The notes under the pieces are model-generated. The model did not search any database. It was not told where the DNA came from and worked only from the letters and a program-made list of their open reading frames with translations. DNA of 64,000 bases from Botryococcus braunii (Eukaryota > Chlorophyta > Trebouxiophyceae): assembly GCA_002005505.1 (NCBI GenBank), contig MVGU01001180.1, positions 68,501 to 132,500 of the forward strand, written 5' to 3'. Of the stretch, positions 52,062-62,209 are shown piece by piece. Positions within the stretch are counted from its first letter, which is position 1. Each line of letters begins with the position of its first letter. The position numbers and the translations under genes were made by a program.

Positions 52062-55000
52062 CTAAGCGCGCCTAGCGCGCTTCCGCTGCTTCTCAGCATT
52101 TTTACCACGTCCTTTACGTTTCTTGTCCACCTTTTCTTTTTGTTCCGGCCTGTGCTCCGTGGTTAAATCCCAGTACCGCTGTAACGCCTCCCTGGCGTGT
52201 TCTAAGTTATCCTCTGGCTCCCAAGTATTATGAATATCCTGATACCCGGTCCACTTTACAAGATATTCTCGCGCAGTTTTTCGACCTCGTAACTTTCGTT
52301 CCCTATGAGCTAGCACAGCCTCGACCTCATACTCCTCTTCTCCATCAATAATCTCAGGTAGAGGAGGAGGTTGTACCGTCCCACCTTCCTTATAAGGCTT
52401 AAGCATAGAAACATGGAAGACATCATGAACCCTCAGAGTTTTTGGAAGCCTAATTCTGAAAGCTACCGATGATACCTCCTGGACGATGGGAAAAGGCCCA
52501 ATAAACCGAGGTAAGAGTTTTCTTGTCCGAGTATGCTTGAATTTCAGATTCTTTGTTGAGAGGAGGACAGGTTGGCCTATTTTTAAAATAGGAGCATCTT
52601 TTCTCCTCGCGTCCGCATATGCCTTCATGCGGTCCTGCGCAGCTTTGAGACATGTCCGCGCTCTTTCTAGATCCCATCTCATCCTTCGTACAAACTCTGC
52701 TGCTGCCGGTACATACTCACGTACAGAAGATGTCACACCTTCATAGACTTCCTGGAAGGGAATCGTGGGATCCTGACCGAAAGTCAACCTAAATGGAGTA
52801 GTGTTGATTGATTGCTGAAAAGTGTTGTTGTAAGAAAATTCAGCCTCACACAAATGTTTATCCCAGTCGTTGTGTCTTCCAGTGACGTAATGACGCAAAT
52901 AATCCTCCAAAATCCTATTAATTCGTTCCGTTTGACCGTCGGTCTGCGGATGAAACGCTGTAGATAGCGCAGAGCGACAACCGGTCAACCGAAAGAGCTC
53001 TTGACAGAAGCGACCCACCCACCTAGGATCTCTGTCTGATACAATGTGAGTGGGAAACCCATGCAAGGTGAAAACCCGGGTCCGTAACAGTTGAGCTATC
53101 ACTTCTGCACTTGCGTCAGTGGTCGTCGGAGCGAAGTGCGCATACTTTGACAACCTATCAACAGCAACCCAGATAGCGTCATATCCTTCCTTAGTTCTTG
53201 GCAGTCCAGTGATTAGGTCCATAGACATTGATTGCCACTTTCTGTCAGGTATTTCTAGAGGGTGTAGTAACCCTGCAGGTAAGTGTGCTGGGGCTTTGAC
53301 ACGCTGACACGAGTCACATTGGGCCACAAAGTCAGCCACATCTGCGGCCATCCCTGGCCACCACCAGGAACGTTGAACTAATTCGAGGGTCCTGTCCCTG
53401 CCTGGATGACCAACTATAGGTGGTCCATGCAAATTTTCCAGGATTTCTCTACGAAGGTTACGTTCGACACCGTCAGAACTCATATGGTGGGAGGGAACGT
53501 AAATGCGCGCACCGCGCTTCCACAAGCCACTATGGAAGCTTAACTTGCGGCGATTTTGTTTACGATGGAGCCAATCATCTATCTCATATGCCTCACTTAA
53601 AACCCTTCCCCATCCCCTCAACCCGTCCATCGACGTGGGTAGGGTGGTGGAGTCTGCAGCCTCCCCAACCCCCATCGCTCCTACTCCGACAGGGGGAGAG
53701 TGCTCCCCCAGGGGCCCTGCCCTAGCCTGAACCGACGCCTGAACCCCAGCCTGGGCCCGAGCTAGGGCTCGGACGTGGGCCCCGGCTAAGTGAGGACTCC
53801 TAGACAATGGGTCAGCAGGGTTAGTGGATCCCGGCGCATATTCCCATTGGATGTCGAATAACTGTAGAAACTCCGCCCAGCGCGCCCGTCTGGGTGAGAG
53901 TAGGGTTTGGGTTTGCAAAAAACTATTCGCGCGATGGTCCGTAACAACTGTGAAAGTTTGCCCTAATAAGTAACACCTCCACTCCTTGAGGGCATACAAC
54001 ACACCTGCAAGCTCTTTCTCAGTTGTGGAATAATTGCGTTCGGCATTACTAAGCTTTTTACTGAAGTATGCTACAGGTCTACCTTCTTGCAATAGTACTG
54101 CACCCACCCCATAGTCACTGGCATCTGAGATCACTTTGAAAGGCTTGCTACTGTCTGGGAGTGCTAGTACAGGAGCATTGGACAAAGTTTCTTTTAAACT
54201 TTGAAACGCGTGCTCTTCAGCTTCTCCCCACGTCCAAGGAACTTTGCCAGTGAGCCGGGTTAAGGGGGCCGCAAGCGTACTGTAACCCGGGACGAACTTG
54301 CGGAAGTAGTTGGCTAGTCCCAAGAATTGTCGTACGTGCGTGCTCCCCGTGGGTGTTGGCCAGTCCACAATAGTCCGAACTTTGGCAGGGTCAACTTTGA
54401 TGCCGTCGCGCCCCACGACATGTCCCAAATACCGCAACTCGTCAGCAAAAAACTCACACTTGGATAATTTTGCATAAAGTTTTTCCTCTCTCAGCCGAGT
54501 AAGGATGCGAGTTAAGTGCTCTAAGTGCTGTTCCCTGGACTTGCTGTATACCAACAAATCATCTAGGTAAACCACAACAAAACCCTCTCGAATAAAATCA
54601 TGAAACACACTGTTCATCAGTCTCTGAAACGTGGAGGGAGCATTCGTGAGACCAAAAGGAAGCACCAAAAATTCAAATGAACCTAAGGGTGTTCTAAAGG
54701 CGGTTTTGGGAACATCGGATTCATGTAATCGCACTTGATGGTAACCTGACAAGAGATCAAAAGAGGTAAAGAACTTTGAACCCTGCAGCTTGTCCAGAAG
54801 ATCGTCTATCCGTGGCAACGGATATTTGTCCTTCCTTGTTAAGTTATTAACTGCCCTGTAATCTATAACCATTCGGAATGTTCCGTCTTTCTTTCTCACA
54901 AACAATATGGGGCTACCATACGGTGATGCACTCGGCCTGATGAAACCCTGTGCTAGTAATTCCTCAACCTGCCTCCGACACTCCGCCACTTCTGGTTCAG

Positions 55001-56207
55001 CCAACCTATAAGTGGGGCGACAGGGCGGCGTATGGCCGGGTGTCATAGGTATAGTGTGCAAGATGCCCCTGTCTGGAGGTAAATCTGGCAATTTCTCTGG
55101 AAAAACATCCAAAAACTCTAACAACAATTGCTTCAAGTCTTGTGGCTTGTCAGTCATACCCTCAATAACACGCCGGGAGTTTTCGTTTAAATCTAGGCCG
55201 GTGGCTCCGCTGTCTTCGTCCCAAGGATTATCCCCCTCTGTAGTTGCCACTGCAACCCTATGGAGATAGTGTGTTGCACAAACTGAGTCCTGTCCACTCC
55301 TTGCCTCTCGCACTACCCCCCAAAACCCTGGACAACCCTTTCGCATAGCCCGCCTAGCTTGACCCTCACTTATAACATTTACTTTTTGCGCCGGTAAGGT
55401 ACCTCTTTCACTAGGGGGCAGCGGGTTGAGGAGTGTAATGTAGTGTGAGGAATGAGGCGGTTTAAGATGAACTGCGCCATGATTGTAGTCAATTAACGCT
55501 TTTCTTTCTTTCAGAAAATCCTCACCAAGGATTAAGTCCACCCCATCCAACAGAGTTTCGCAGACAGTGAAATCCCTCTGTTCCACATATGTTTGAGATA
55601 AGTGCACCCTGAGCTTAGCTGTCCCCGCCGAGCGCATGGTCTGCCCATCTGCAAGCTGGACATCCACACACTTCTTTGACAGCCTCACTCCGAGAGTAGC
55701 TAGGAAGTCATGTCTGACGAACGAGTGCGTCGCCCCGGTATCGACTAAAGCGACGCCCTTCACACCAGTACAGTTAACATGAAAAAGCATTGCTAAATGC
55801 CTATTTGAAAAAGCTTGAGCAAAAGATACGCTAAATTTGGGTCCGGCATGGTAAACTACATAGGAGTAGGGGACATCAGGTCCCTTGGTACCTTGCAGGA
55901 TAACTCTCATGCCTTTTAGCCATGGGTACACTGCCTTGGATTTCGCCACTTTACTACCCATTAGAAAACAAGCACTTAAATGTTTATTTGCTTGTTGCTC
56001 ACGAGCGAAAGTGGATAAGGTGTCCTCCGCTTTACCTATAGGTACTGCAACAAATGTCGGTTTAGACGTTCCATCGGGTAGGGTATTGTCAAAGGGGCCT
56101 CTAGAAAAAGAACAATGCAAAAACTCAGAACAACGTTGCTCGATAGAAGAATGAAAAGATTCCCAAGGAACAAAAGTGTGGAGGTTTCCTTCTCTAACTC
56201 CACTCAT
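52062..56207 (-). CDS. pol: gypsy F Pol, 1381 aa, intact, with chromodomain
   Basis: An N-terminal region of about 140 residues leads to the protease VALVDTGATHSFV (~154). RT follows ([33 protein letters not shown] ~546), then RNase H (VISDASDYGVGAVLL; VVTDHRANSFLQTQ). A spacer rich in Ala/Gln/Arg leads to the integrase zinc region (CDSCQRVKAPAH). The D-D-E core is SMDLITGLPR (~994), VSDRDPRWVG (~1059) and TDGQTERINR (~1090). The chromodomain is YEVEAVLAHRERK ... YLVKWTGYQDIHNTWEPEDN (~1289-1340), followed by a very basic tail (KKRKGRGKN). The ATG overlaps the gag TGA (ATGA), which suggests termination-reinitiation or a -1 shift for Pol expression. Confidence 0.96.
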   Translation of the reverse strand: MSGVREGNLHTFVPWESFHSSIEQRCSEFLHCSFSRGPFDNTLPDGTSKPTFVAVPIGKAEDTLSTFAREQQANKHLSACFLMGSKVAKSKAVYPWLKGMRVILQGTKGPDVPYSYVVYHAGPKFSVSFAQAFSNRHLAMLFHVNCTGVKGVALVDTGATHSFVRHDFLATLGVRLSKKCVDVQLADGQTMRSAGTAKLRVHLSQTYVEQRDFTVCETLLDGVDLILGEDFLKERKALIDYNHGAVHLKPPHSSHYITLLNPLPPSERGTLPAQKVNVISEGQARRAMRKGCPGFWGVVREARSGQDSVCATHYLHRVAVATTEGDNPWDEDSGATGLDLNENSRRVIEGMTDKPQDLKQLLLEFLDVFPEKLPDLPPDRGILHTIPMTPGHTPPCRPTYRLAEPEVAECRRQVEELLAQGFIRPSASPYGSPILFVRKKDGTFRMVIDYRAVNNLTRKDKYPLPRIDDLLDKLQGSKFFTSFDLLSGYHQVRLHESDVPKTAFRTPLGSFEFLVLPFGLTNAPSTFQRLMNSVFHDFIREGFVVVYLDDLLVYSKSREQHLEHLTRILTRLREEKLYAKLSKCEFFADELRYLGHVVGRDGIKVDPAKVRTIVDWPTPTGSTHVRQFLGLANYFRKFVPGYSTLAAPLTRLTGKVPWTWGEAEEHAFQSLKETLSNAPVLALPDSSKPFKVISDASDYGVGAVLLQEGRPVAYFSKKLSNAERNYSTTEKELAGVLYALKEWRCYLLGQTFTVVTDHRANSFLQTQTLLSPRRARWAEFLQLFDIQWEYAPGSTNPADPLSRSPHLAGAHVRALARAQAGVQASVQARAGPLGEHSPPVGVGAMGVGEAADSTTLPTSMDGLRGWGRVLSEAYEIDDWLHRKQNRRKLSFHSGLWKRGARIYVPSHHMSSDGVERNLRREILENLHGPPIVGHPGRDRTLELVQRSWWWPGMAADVADFVAQCDSCQRVKAPAHLPAGLLHPLEIPDRKWQSMSMDLITGLPRTKEGYDAIWVAVDRLSKYAHFAPTTTDASAEVIAQLLRTRVFTLHGFPTHIVSDRDPRWVGRFCQELFRLTGCRSALSTAFHPQTDGQTERINRILEDYLRHYVTGRHNDWDKHLCEAEFSYNNTFQQSINTTPFRLTFGQDPTIPFQEVYEGVTSSVREYVPAAAEFVRRMRWDLERARTCLKAAQDRMKAYADARRKDAPILKIGQPVLLSTKNLKFKHTRTRKLLPRFIGPFPIVQEVSSVAFRIRLPKTLRVHDVFHVSMLKPYKEGGTVQPPPLPEIIDGEEEYEVEAVLAHRERKLRGRKTAREYLVKWTGYQDIHNTWEPEDNLEHAREALQRYWDLTTEHRPEQKEKVDKKRKGRGKNAEKQRKRARRA

Positions 56208-57646
56208 GGCCTACCGCGTCCCCTTGCCCGGCCCCGTCCACGGCCCCGTCCTCTGATTCTCCGTCCCCGTCCGGCCCCACCCTGTGCTGTCCACCCTTGC
56301 ATAGGGGCTGCTCCCACACCGAGGGACCTAAAGTTGTTGTGGCCCCCTCCTACCCGTCGCCGCAGCAAATCACCAGCCAGACCTGGAATTGGTGGAGCAG
56401 GCTGGTTTACCTCCTGTCTGGCCTTCACAATGTGTTGCAAGATGTCCCACTGTTGTTGATTAAGATAGGCGTTAGGGTCCTCTCTAAGTTTTTTGAGTGG
56501 GCAAAACCAAGATTCATGGCCAGGGGTATTGCACGCGTAACAGCTTCTGTTGAGGGGAAAGGCAACTCTAGTGTCCCTCCGATACTCGGGAGGTAAACCA
56601 TCCCTGCGGGGATAAGGAGTCGCGCCTTGGATCGCGGCGACCGTGGCGAGCGGCGCAGGGTAACCATGGGCCATCTGGATTGGCGCTGCCACCATCGGTG
56701 CAGCTGCCATCATCCCAAATTCATGACTGTAGTAGGGGATTGTCCAGTCCTGTCCGACGCCAGCAACGTGCGGTGCTGGGCCAACGGTGGCGGTTGCAAT
56801 GCTTGAGTTAGGGGCCCCGGGGCCGGTTCTCAGTCTCTTTGCCTGTAAGGGCCCGCCCACCGCGGCATCGTACCGTGTGAGTAAACTTATCAAGGCATCC
56901 AAATCATCAAAACCTTTGCCTGTTGTAGGGTTAATTGCTGAATATTTCTTTAAATCCTCACGTAGGCCTTTACGAAACCTATGGATTTTCTCCCCCATGG
57001 ATAGGTCCCCACTGACTTCTACCTCTGCTAGCAAGGTTGTAAAGCGCTCAACATACTTCTCAACTGATTCGTTGCCCTGATATACGGAATCAAGTTTATC
57101 CCTTGCCTTTGCAACCTTATCAGTGTTATCATAGACAGAAGACAACAGATCCCCAAAGAGAGCTAAATCCACGACAGCACCTGGATTTTGCCTCACGTAA
57201 GCTGCTTTTTTTGTTAACCACACCTTTTTCACGCTCTTTCCTAAGCAGCGCACTGCGTAGTCAACCCTGAGGTTCGCGGGCACACCGGTGAGTTCACAAT
57301 ATGACCTCACATCGTCTAGGAATTGTTCGAGATCGTCCCTGCGTCCCTCGAATTTTTCCGGTAAGTGGGTTCGAACGGTCGGGATTCTTGCCTGTGGGTT
57401 CGCGGGGTTTTGAGCCGCAACTTCAGCGTTTTCTGCCTGTTGTCGTAACTCAGCCAGTTCGGCAGCCATTGCCGCTTCACGCCCCTCGGCCTCGGCCAAA
57501 GCAGCCTGCAGCTCTTCGACTTGTCGTCTAGCCATTTCTGAGCTGTCAGTGCTGGCGAGGCTCGGTGACACAGGAAATCGAGAAAGTCCGGGTGGGGGCC
57601 CTAAACTCGGTGACCCGAGTCGTAGGCCCCTAAAAGCGCCACACAC
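56204..57646 (-). CDS. gag: gypsy F Gag, 480 aa, intact
   Basis: Starts at ATG 57646 or at the internal MARRQVEELQ (57535). A coiled-coil-like Ala/Glu-rich stretch precedes the capsid domain (LPEKFEGRRDDLEQFLDDV, ARDKLDSVYQGNESVEKYVE, FRKGLREDLKKYSAINPTTG). Then come the CCHC knuckle CYACNTPGHESWFC and a C-terminal arginine-glycine tail (RGRGRGRARGRGRP) fit for RNA binding. The stop overlaps the pol start. Confidence 0.95.
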   Translation of the reverse strand: MCGAFRGLRLGSPSLGPPPGLSRFPVSPSLASTDSSEMARRQVEELQAALAEAEGREAAMAAELAELRQQAENAEVAAQNPANPQARIPTVRTHLPEKFEGRRDDLEQFLDDVRSYCELTGVPANLRVDYAVRCLGKSVKKVWLTKKAAYVRQNPGAVVDLALFGDLLSSVYDNTDKVAKARDKLDSVYQGNESVEKYVERFTTLLAEVEVSGDLSMGEKIHRFRKGLREDLKKYSAINPTTGKGFDDLDALISLLTRYDAAVGGPLQAKRLRTGPGAPNSSIATATVGPAPHVAGVGQDWTIPYYSHEFGMMAAAPMVAAPIQMAHGYPAPLATVAAIQGATPYPRRDGLPPEYRRDTRVAFPLNRSCYACNTPGHESWFCPLKKLREDPNAYLNQQQWDILQHIVKARQEVNQPAPPIPGLAGDLLRRRVGGGHNNFRSLGVGAAPMQGWTAQGGAGRGRRIRGRGRGRGRARGRGRP

Positions 57647-57732
57647 ACCACAACTAACCCAATCCGAATCTATAGAATTCTCTGAAAAACTTCTTTGGGA
57701 AATTTTTTCAACGAGAGGAGCTCAAAATTTGG

Positions 57733-57750
57733 CCCCTCTCGCCGATACCA
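57733..57750 (-). other. Primer-binding site of gypsy F
   Basis: Minus strand TGGTATCGGCGAGAGGGG, one base from the LTR. Shares TGGTATCGGCGA with G, J and K. Confidence 0.8.
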
Positions 57751-57751
57751 G

Positions 57752-58049
57752 TGATACAGTAGAAACGGCCAAAGGATGCGAAAACAATGGTTACAAGTTG
57801 TTTGGGCTCCACCTCAGTACCCGTCCAGTCCGGCCCGGTCCTTCCTCTGCCAAAGCCTTATTCTATCCTGTTCTAAGTGTGTCCCTGTCTCCATCGCCAA
57901 TGCGCCTTGTCAAGTAAGGGTCACTCCCTTGGCGCGTGAAGTAGCCACTTCTTGGCGTGGAGGAACATAACTCACGAAGGGACCTTTATGGAGGTCCAAA
58001 TCCTCGTGGTCCGGTCATTTTCCTATAACACGCGACTTTTCCTGTTACA
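57752..58049 (-). repeat. 5' LTR of gypsy F (298 bp)
   Basis: Pairs with 51180-51477, no difference seen. Followed by TSD TGTGA. Confidence 0.96.
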
Positions 58050-61000
58050 TGTGATGCAGGTCTCTCAGGATCCTGACCTCTTTCCTGCACTTCCCCTGGT
58101 CCCTGTGACTCGGTGTCACATTCAGTCAACCCCACTCGCTCACAGCTCTCTCCCTTCTCCTGTGCCAGCAGGAGCTCGCGAGTAGCAGTGCGATGCTCGT
58201 AACGTTGTGATCTTGTCAATCCATCCGGAGGCTGGCCTTCGTTGTCAGGCCGTGGATCTCTGAGTATCTGCTGTGCTCGCTCCAAACACCGTTGATGTCC
58301 TCCACTGTCGGGATTCCCTCTTGCCATTCGATGAAGTGTCTCCAACATGCCGGACTGGTCCAGGTCCAGCGGATGAGTTCCTCCCGGTGATCCAGTGGCA
58401 AGATCAGAGGCACCTTCCTCCGGGAGGCACTTCCCCTGACAGCCAGGCTCGGTTGCAGCCTCGTCAGGGGCTTCTGGGAGGGTGCTGTCAGGTCTGTTGC
58501 TGGAGCAGGGTATGCTGATCGTGCCATCCTGAGTGTGGGGTTGGATGTGACCAGCAGGAAGTTCACTGTCCCGCTGCTGGAGGTGCAGGCCTTCAGGATA
58601 TGAAAACTGTTGTGGCTGTCCAGGCAGAATGTGTATTCCCACTCTGGAGGCCCCCCGAATGTGCTCCACAAATTCCACATCTCTGATCTCCCTCCAGACC
58701 CCTCCTCCTAGATAGATTCGAAATGCCTTGGACACTGGCGAATATCCAGTGAACATCCCGGGCACTGCCTTGGGTGCAAATACACCCCTCTGCTGGTCTG
58801 GAACATGCACAAATGCCAGACATCCCCAGGTACGTAGAAGGGAGACATCAGGTTTATATCCCATAAACATTTCACAGGGGGTAAGAGGCCTGCCTGAGCT
58901 GGGTCCCATGTTCAGAAGGGTGCAGGCTGTCTCCAGAGCCTCTTTCCACATCACAGGACTGGCCGCTGCGAAGTTGAGAAGTGTCTTGGTTCGCTCCTTG
59001 AGGGTCCTGTTGGCTCGCTCTGCTATCCCATTCTGTTGCGGGGTATATGGCGCTGACATCTCCAACTTATTGCCCTGAGATGCATAGAACTCCTTGAATT
59101 TGGCATTAATAAATTCAGTGCCCCTGTCACATCGAATGCATTTCACAGTGGTTCTTCGTTCTGTCTGCCAAAACAGGATAAGATCCCTGACAACAGCTCC
59201 GATAACATCCTTAGATTTAACTGGCAAGGCTGCTTTCCATCCTGATGCTTCATCAACTACTGTCACCCAAAACCGTTCTCTAGTGATTGCAGCAGGAGAT
59301 ATGGGACCCACAGTGTCAATGTGAATTCTGTCAAGAGGGTTCACTGCAGGTTTGGAACTTTCCCCAAAAGGTGGGCGGGCATGCTTCCCCTCAATACAGG
59401 CTTCACAGTACTTGGGGCATTTTTCACAAGGGGAGAGATGTGTGTCTAGGCCAGTGACTAACTGCTCGCTGCTCAAACGTTGCATCCATGGTTCACCAGG
59501 GTGTCCCAATCTGCTGTGCCACAGGAAACGTCTAGTGCAGTCATGCTTCAGGCTTTTCTTACATTTTCTCTTCAAGGCAGCTGTCACTGGGCTTGGGGTT
59601 TTACTTGCTGTCACAAGCAAACAGTTGTGTACATAGTACAGGCCATTCTCTGCACTCACTGGCATCCTCCACCCATTTGGGCCTGTCACTGCTGTAAAGC
59701 TCCCCACACTGTCTGTAGCAAGGCAGGCACCATCACGAAGGGCAGCAGATACTGACAGGATATTGGTAGTAGCTGAAGGAACACAATGCACATGATGCAG
59801 CCACAGTGGTACATGCTGTGGGGACAAAAAACAAACTGAGCCAGTTGCAATGATTCCTCCTGTTGCATCTGATGTGGCCAGTTGAAGGGGAATATGCTTG
59901 GTATGGACAGTGGGGGCATGCAGCAGGGACAGGCTGTTCACAAGGTGCACTGACGCTCCACTATCCACAAGCCAGGAATGTTTGGACTGTTTATTGCAGT
60001 GAGATTCCAGCACATTGTAGGACACTACGTATGGCATACCTTCTGAAGGGGGAGAGGGAGGACCAGGAGGTGGATGCAACAGTGGGAATGCTCCAGTTCC
60101 AGGGAAGACATGCTGCACAGTTGGGGTTGGCTGCGGTGCTCCAGGAAACTGCCCGTGAGACCACATGCCAGCTAGCTGCTGTACAGCTGCACCTACGTTC
60201 CTCTGGGTTTCTGCATCCCTCTGCCTCTTGCGGCAGTCTCGCCAGAAGTGTCCCCTTTTGTGGCAGTATTTGCAGGTCCCCTTTACCTCTCCCTTTGCGT
60301 CCCCCTCTGCTGGCTGCTTGGGTTGGTTCAGCGCACATGCTGTTGGTGCAGATACAGGGGCAGGTGGGGTAGGCTGAGCCATCATGACCACTGCATGTTG
60401 CTCCCCATCATCATTATACCCTGAGGCCTCTGCTGTGGTGGAGATCAGGTCTGCCAGCTGATCCAAAGGTTGAGCAACTGCAGTGGGTAGCAACCCTGGT
60501 GGGTTGGCTGCTGTTGGAAGTCCCTGCACTATCTGGGTTGCCACATGACCATCCAGGAGATCATGTCCATTACGTTTCAGGCAGCTCTTCAGATTGATCA
60601 TCCTGGATACATACTGGGATATAGTTTCACCTCTCTTCATGCCCCTTGCCATCTCCTTCAGCCAGTCTGCATTGGCTTGGGGGTTGTATCCACCAACAAA
60701 TTTCTTGCAGATAAATACATAGGCATCATACGCAGAGGGCTTGCTAGACAGCTCCCCCAACCATTCTTCTGGTACGGATTCATACATCAGTAGCATAGCA
60801 GCTGCATTGTGGATAGTACAAGGCATGGCTCCTTGAATAGCAGGCAGGGAACCCTTTGCACTTTTAGCAGCAGTGAACGCATTGTCCCACACTATAAAGT
60901 TCTGACCATGACGCAATAGCTTGATATGGACCTTTACTTGCGTGGCAATAACCTTGGGAAGACAATCTCCCTCACCCTTGGAGGTACTGGGTGTACATGG

Positions 61001-61078
61001 CTCTCGTGTGGGGGTTGATGTTGATTCCTCGTCCGCTGACTTTGATGCTTCACTGGTGCTTGAGCCCTTCTTTGCCAT
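58050..61078 (-). pseudogene. gag-pol: copia D Gag, protease, integrase and start of linker
   Basis: Open from ATG 61078 (MAKKGSSTSEAS) to the F insertion. Gag is like that of A, with CCHC knuckle CKYCHKRGHFWRDC, protease LVDSGASVHLVN, and integrase HIDTVGPISPAAIT, RCDRGTEFINAKF, QNGIAERANRTLKE. The linker then starts (AQEKGESCERVGLTECDTES). This part has no break; the polyprotein is destroyed by the E and F insertions and the linker frameshifts. Confidence 0.93.
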
Positions 61079-61094
61079 TTTGTTGGATATCTGA

Positions 61095-61619
61095 TCAGTC
61101 TTCGTCGCGTTCTGAAAATTTCGAGTCTCCGTCCTCGTCCTGGCTGTCTGTTTCTGTGCACCACTCCTCCGGACTGTATCCCTTTACGCTCCCCAATAGA
61201 GAAAGAAGGAAATCCTCGTCGAACGAGGCGAGAGCAGTCTCCACAGCTGTGTACGCTGCCTTTTCTGCCCAGAACTCTTCCTGGTCCGGACCTCCGACCT
61301 GACGCAGGTGTCGTTCAAAAAGTGCTCGAGTTACGAATCCTGGGTCGCCGTTGATGAAAGAACACTCCCAGGTTGTGACTTTGTAGGCAGGGTAAACTGG
61401 AAATCTCAGTTTAAACCGCTGTGGAGGGTCGAGTCTGCCCTGTCCGTAAGCTCGGCTGACGAAGTCCTTGACGATGAATGCTCGTTCCTCAGGTGTTCGT
61501 GGTCCTGTCTCTCCACCAGCTCTTCTCAAACTGTCATACGTCGGTGGTTGAGGTGGAGGAGGCCTCACAGGTCTTGACGAGCCCGAGCCCATTCTCCCGC
61601 TCTGTCTCGTTCGTCCCAT
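61095..61619 (-). CDS. copia D upstream ORF (ORF0), 174 aa
   Basis: Lies between the primer site and gag, ending 16 bases before the gag ATG. It starts MGRTRQSGRMGSGSS, which resembles the histone H3 tail (ARTKQTARKSTGG) with R for K4 and M for K9. A Pro-rich stretch, PPTYDSL and ERAFIVKDFVSRAYGQ follow, matching copia A ORF0 (PPSYNEL, ERAFIVKDYI). The C-terminal half is absent or replaced in A. It has FEEFW-like aromatic and Glu-rich stretches and ends acidic (TDSQDEDGDSKFSERDED). The frame is also open upstream into the LTR. No known family recognised. Confidence 0.7.
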   Translation of the reverse strand: MGRTRQSGRMGSGSSRPVRPPPPQPPTYDSLRRAGGETGPRTPEERAFIVKDFVSRAYGQGRLDPPQRFKLRFPVYPAYKVTTWECSFINGDPGFVTRALFERHLRQVGGPDQEEFWAEKAAYTAVETALASFDEDFLLSLLGSVKGYSPEEWCTETDSQDEDGDSKFSERDED

Positions 61620-61671
61620 CGCAGATCCTTTCTTTCGGGTCAAACATCTCAAGTGCTCAGCGTACGAGTTC

Positions 61672-61685
61672 GTGGGCCCATAACC
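61672..61685 (-). other. Primer-binding site of copia D, half tRNA-iMet type
   Basis: Minus strand GGTTATGGGCCCAC directly after the 5' LTR, the same 14 bases as in A and B. Confidence 0.85.
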
Positions 61686-62086
61686 TGAACAATTCTGAGC
61701 GTGGCGTTTCCTGTATGACCCGGCACGAGGGTGTTTAGCCCGGCGACACTCTTGTTGTATGTCGAGTAACAAGCAGTGGCGACTGTGAATGAGATGACTT
61801 GACTGGCAACAGTTAAATGACAAACACCCGAAGTGCTTTTGATGTCCCAATCAAGTGCCTCATTCCTTCGAGCCAGGAGCATATAGCCTTTCGAGCAAAC
61901 CGTGTCAGATTACCTCATCCTCCCTTATCATCGTAAAATTGGTCTAGATTGGTTCTGGCAGAACTCCTAGGTTCTGCCACCCATTACTCATTCTACTAAA
62001 TGTTCTCACTGGTAATTGGAGCTGATCTGGCCACCATTACTCTTCTGAGGGAAAGTCACCCAATATGTTCTTTCACTATTATAACA
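61686..62086 (-). repeat. 5' LTR of copia D (401 bp)
   Basis: Pairs with 42582-42982. Differences seen: TCATCG/TCAACG, AAGTCACC/AAGGCACC, TATTATA/TATCATA. Followed by TSD AAAAG. Confidence 0.96.
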
Positions 62087-62128
62087 AAAAGTCATCAACG
62101 AAAGCTCAAAAATACGAAGTTTACCCAT
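62087..62128 (-). CDS. gag: Element G Gag, first 14 codons
   Basis: ATG at 62128 (MGKLRIFELSLMTF), in frame with 41875-42576 once copia D and one AAAAG copy are removed. Confidence 0.8.
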
Positions 62129-62187
62129 GATTGAAACGGAAAGTCAAAACAAAACGCACAAAGGTCGACTACAATCCGACGATCGGC

Positions 62188-62205
62188 AACCAGTCGCCGA
62201 TACCA
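62188..62205 (-). other. Primer-binding site of element G
   Basis: Minus strand TGGTATCGGCGACTGG, four bases from the LTR. Same start as the sites of F, J and K. Confidence 0.7.
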
Positions 62206-62209
62206 GAAG

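Larger units (their letters stand above)
51180..58049 (-). mobile_element. Ty3/gypsy chromovirus F, complete and apparently intact
   Basis: LTRs are 298 bp (51180-51477 and 57752-58049) and identical by eye. TSD is TGTGA (51175-51179, 58050-58054). Gag and pol are both open and overlap as ATGA. Inserted in the linker of copia D. It is the youngest insertion in its stack and a likely autonomous copy. Confidence 0.97.
42582..62086 (-). mobile_element. Ty1/copia element D, split by gypsy E and F
   Basis: LTRs are 401 bp (42582-42982 and 61686-62086) with at least three differences. TSD is AAAAG (42577-42581, 62087-62091). Without E and F it is about 6.7 kb and has the layout of copia A: half-tRNA PBS, ORF0, gag-PR-IN-linker-RT-RNase H. 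The linker carries frameshifts. Confidence 0.95.

Noticed and set aside
61620..61850. N-terminal extension of copia D ORF0 into the LTR (MGHQKHFGC...)
   Set aside because: It crosses the PBS and LTR; the ATG at 61619 aligns with the A ORF0 start. Kept only as an alternative.
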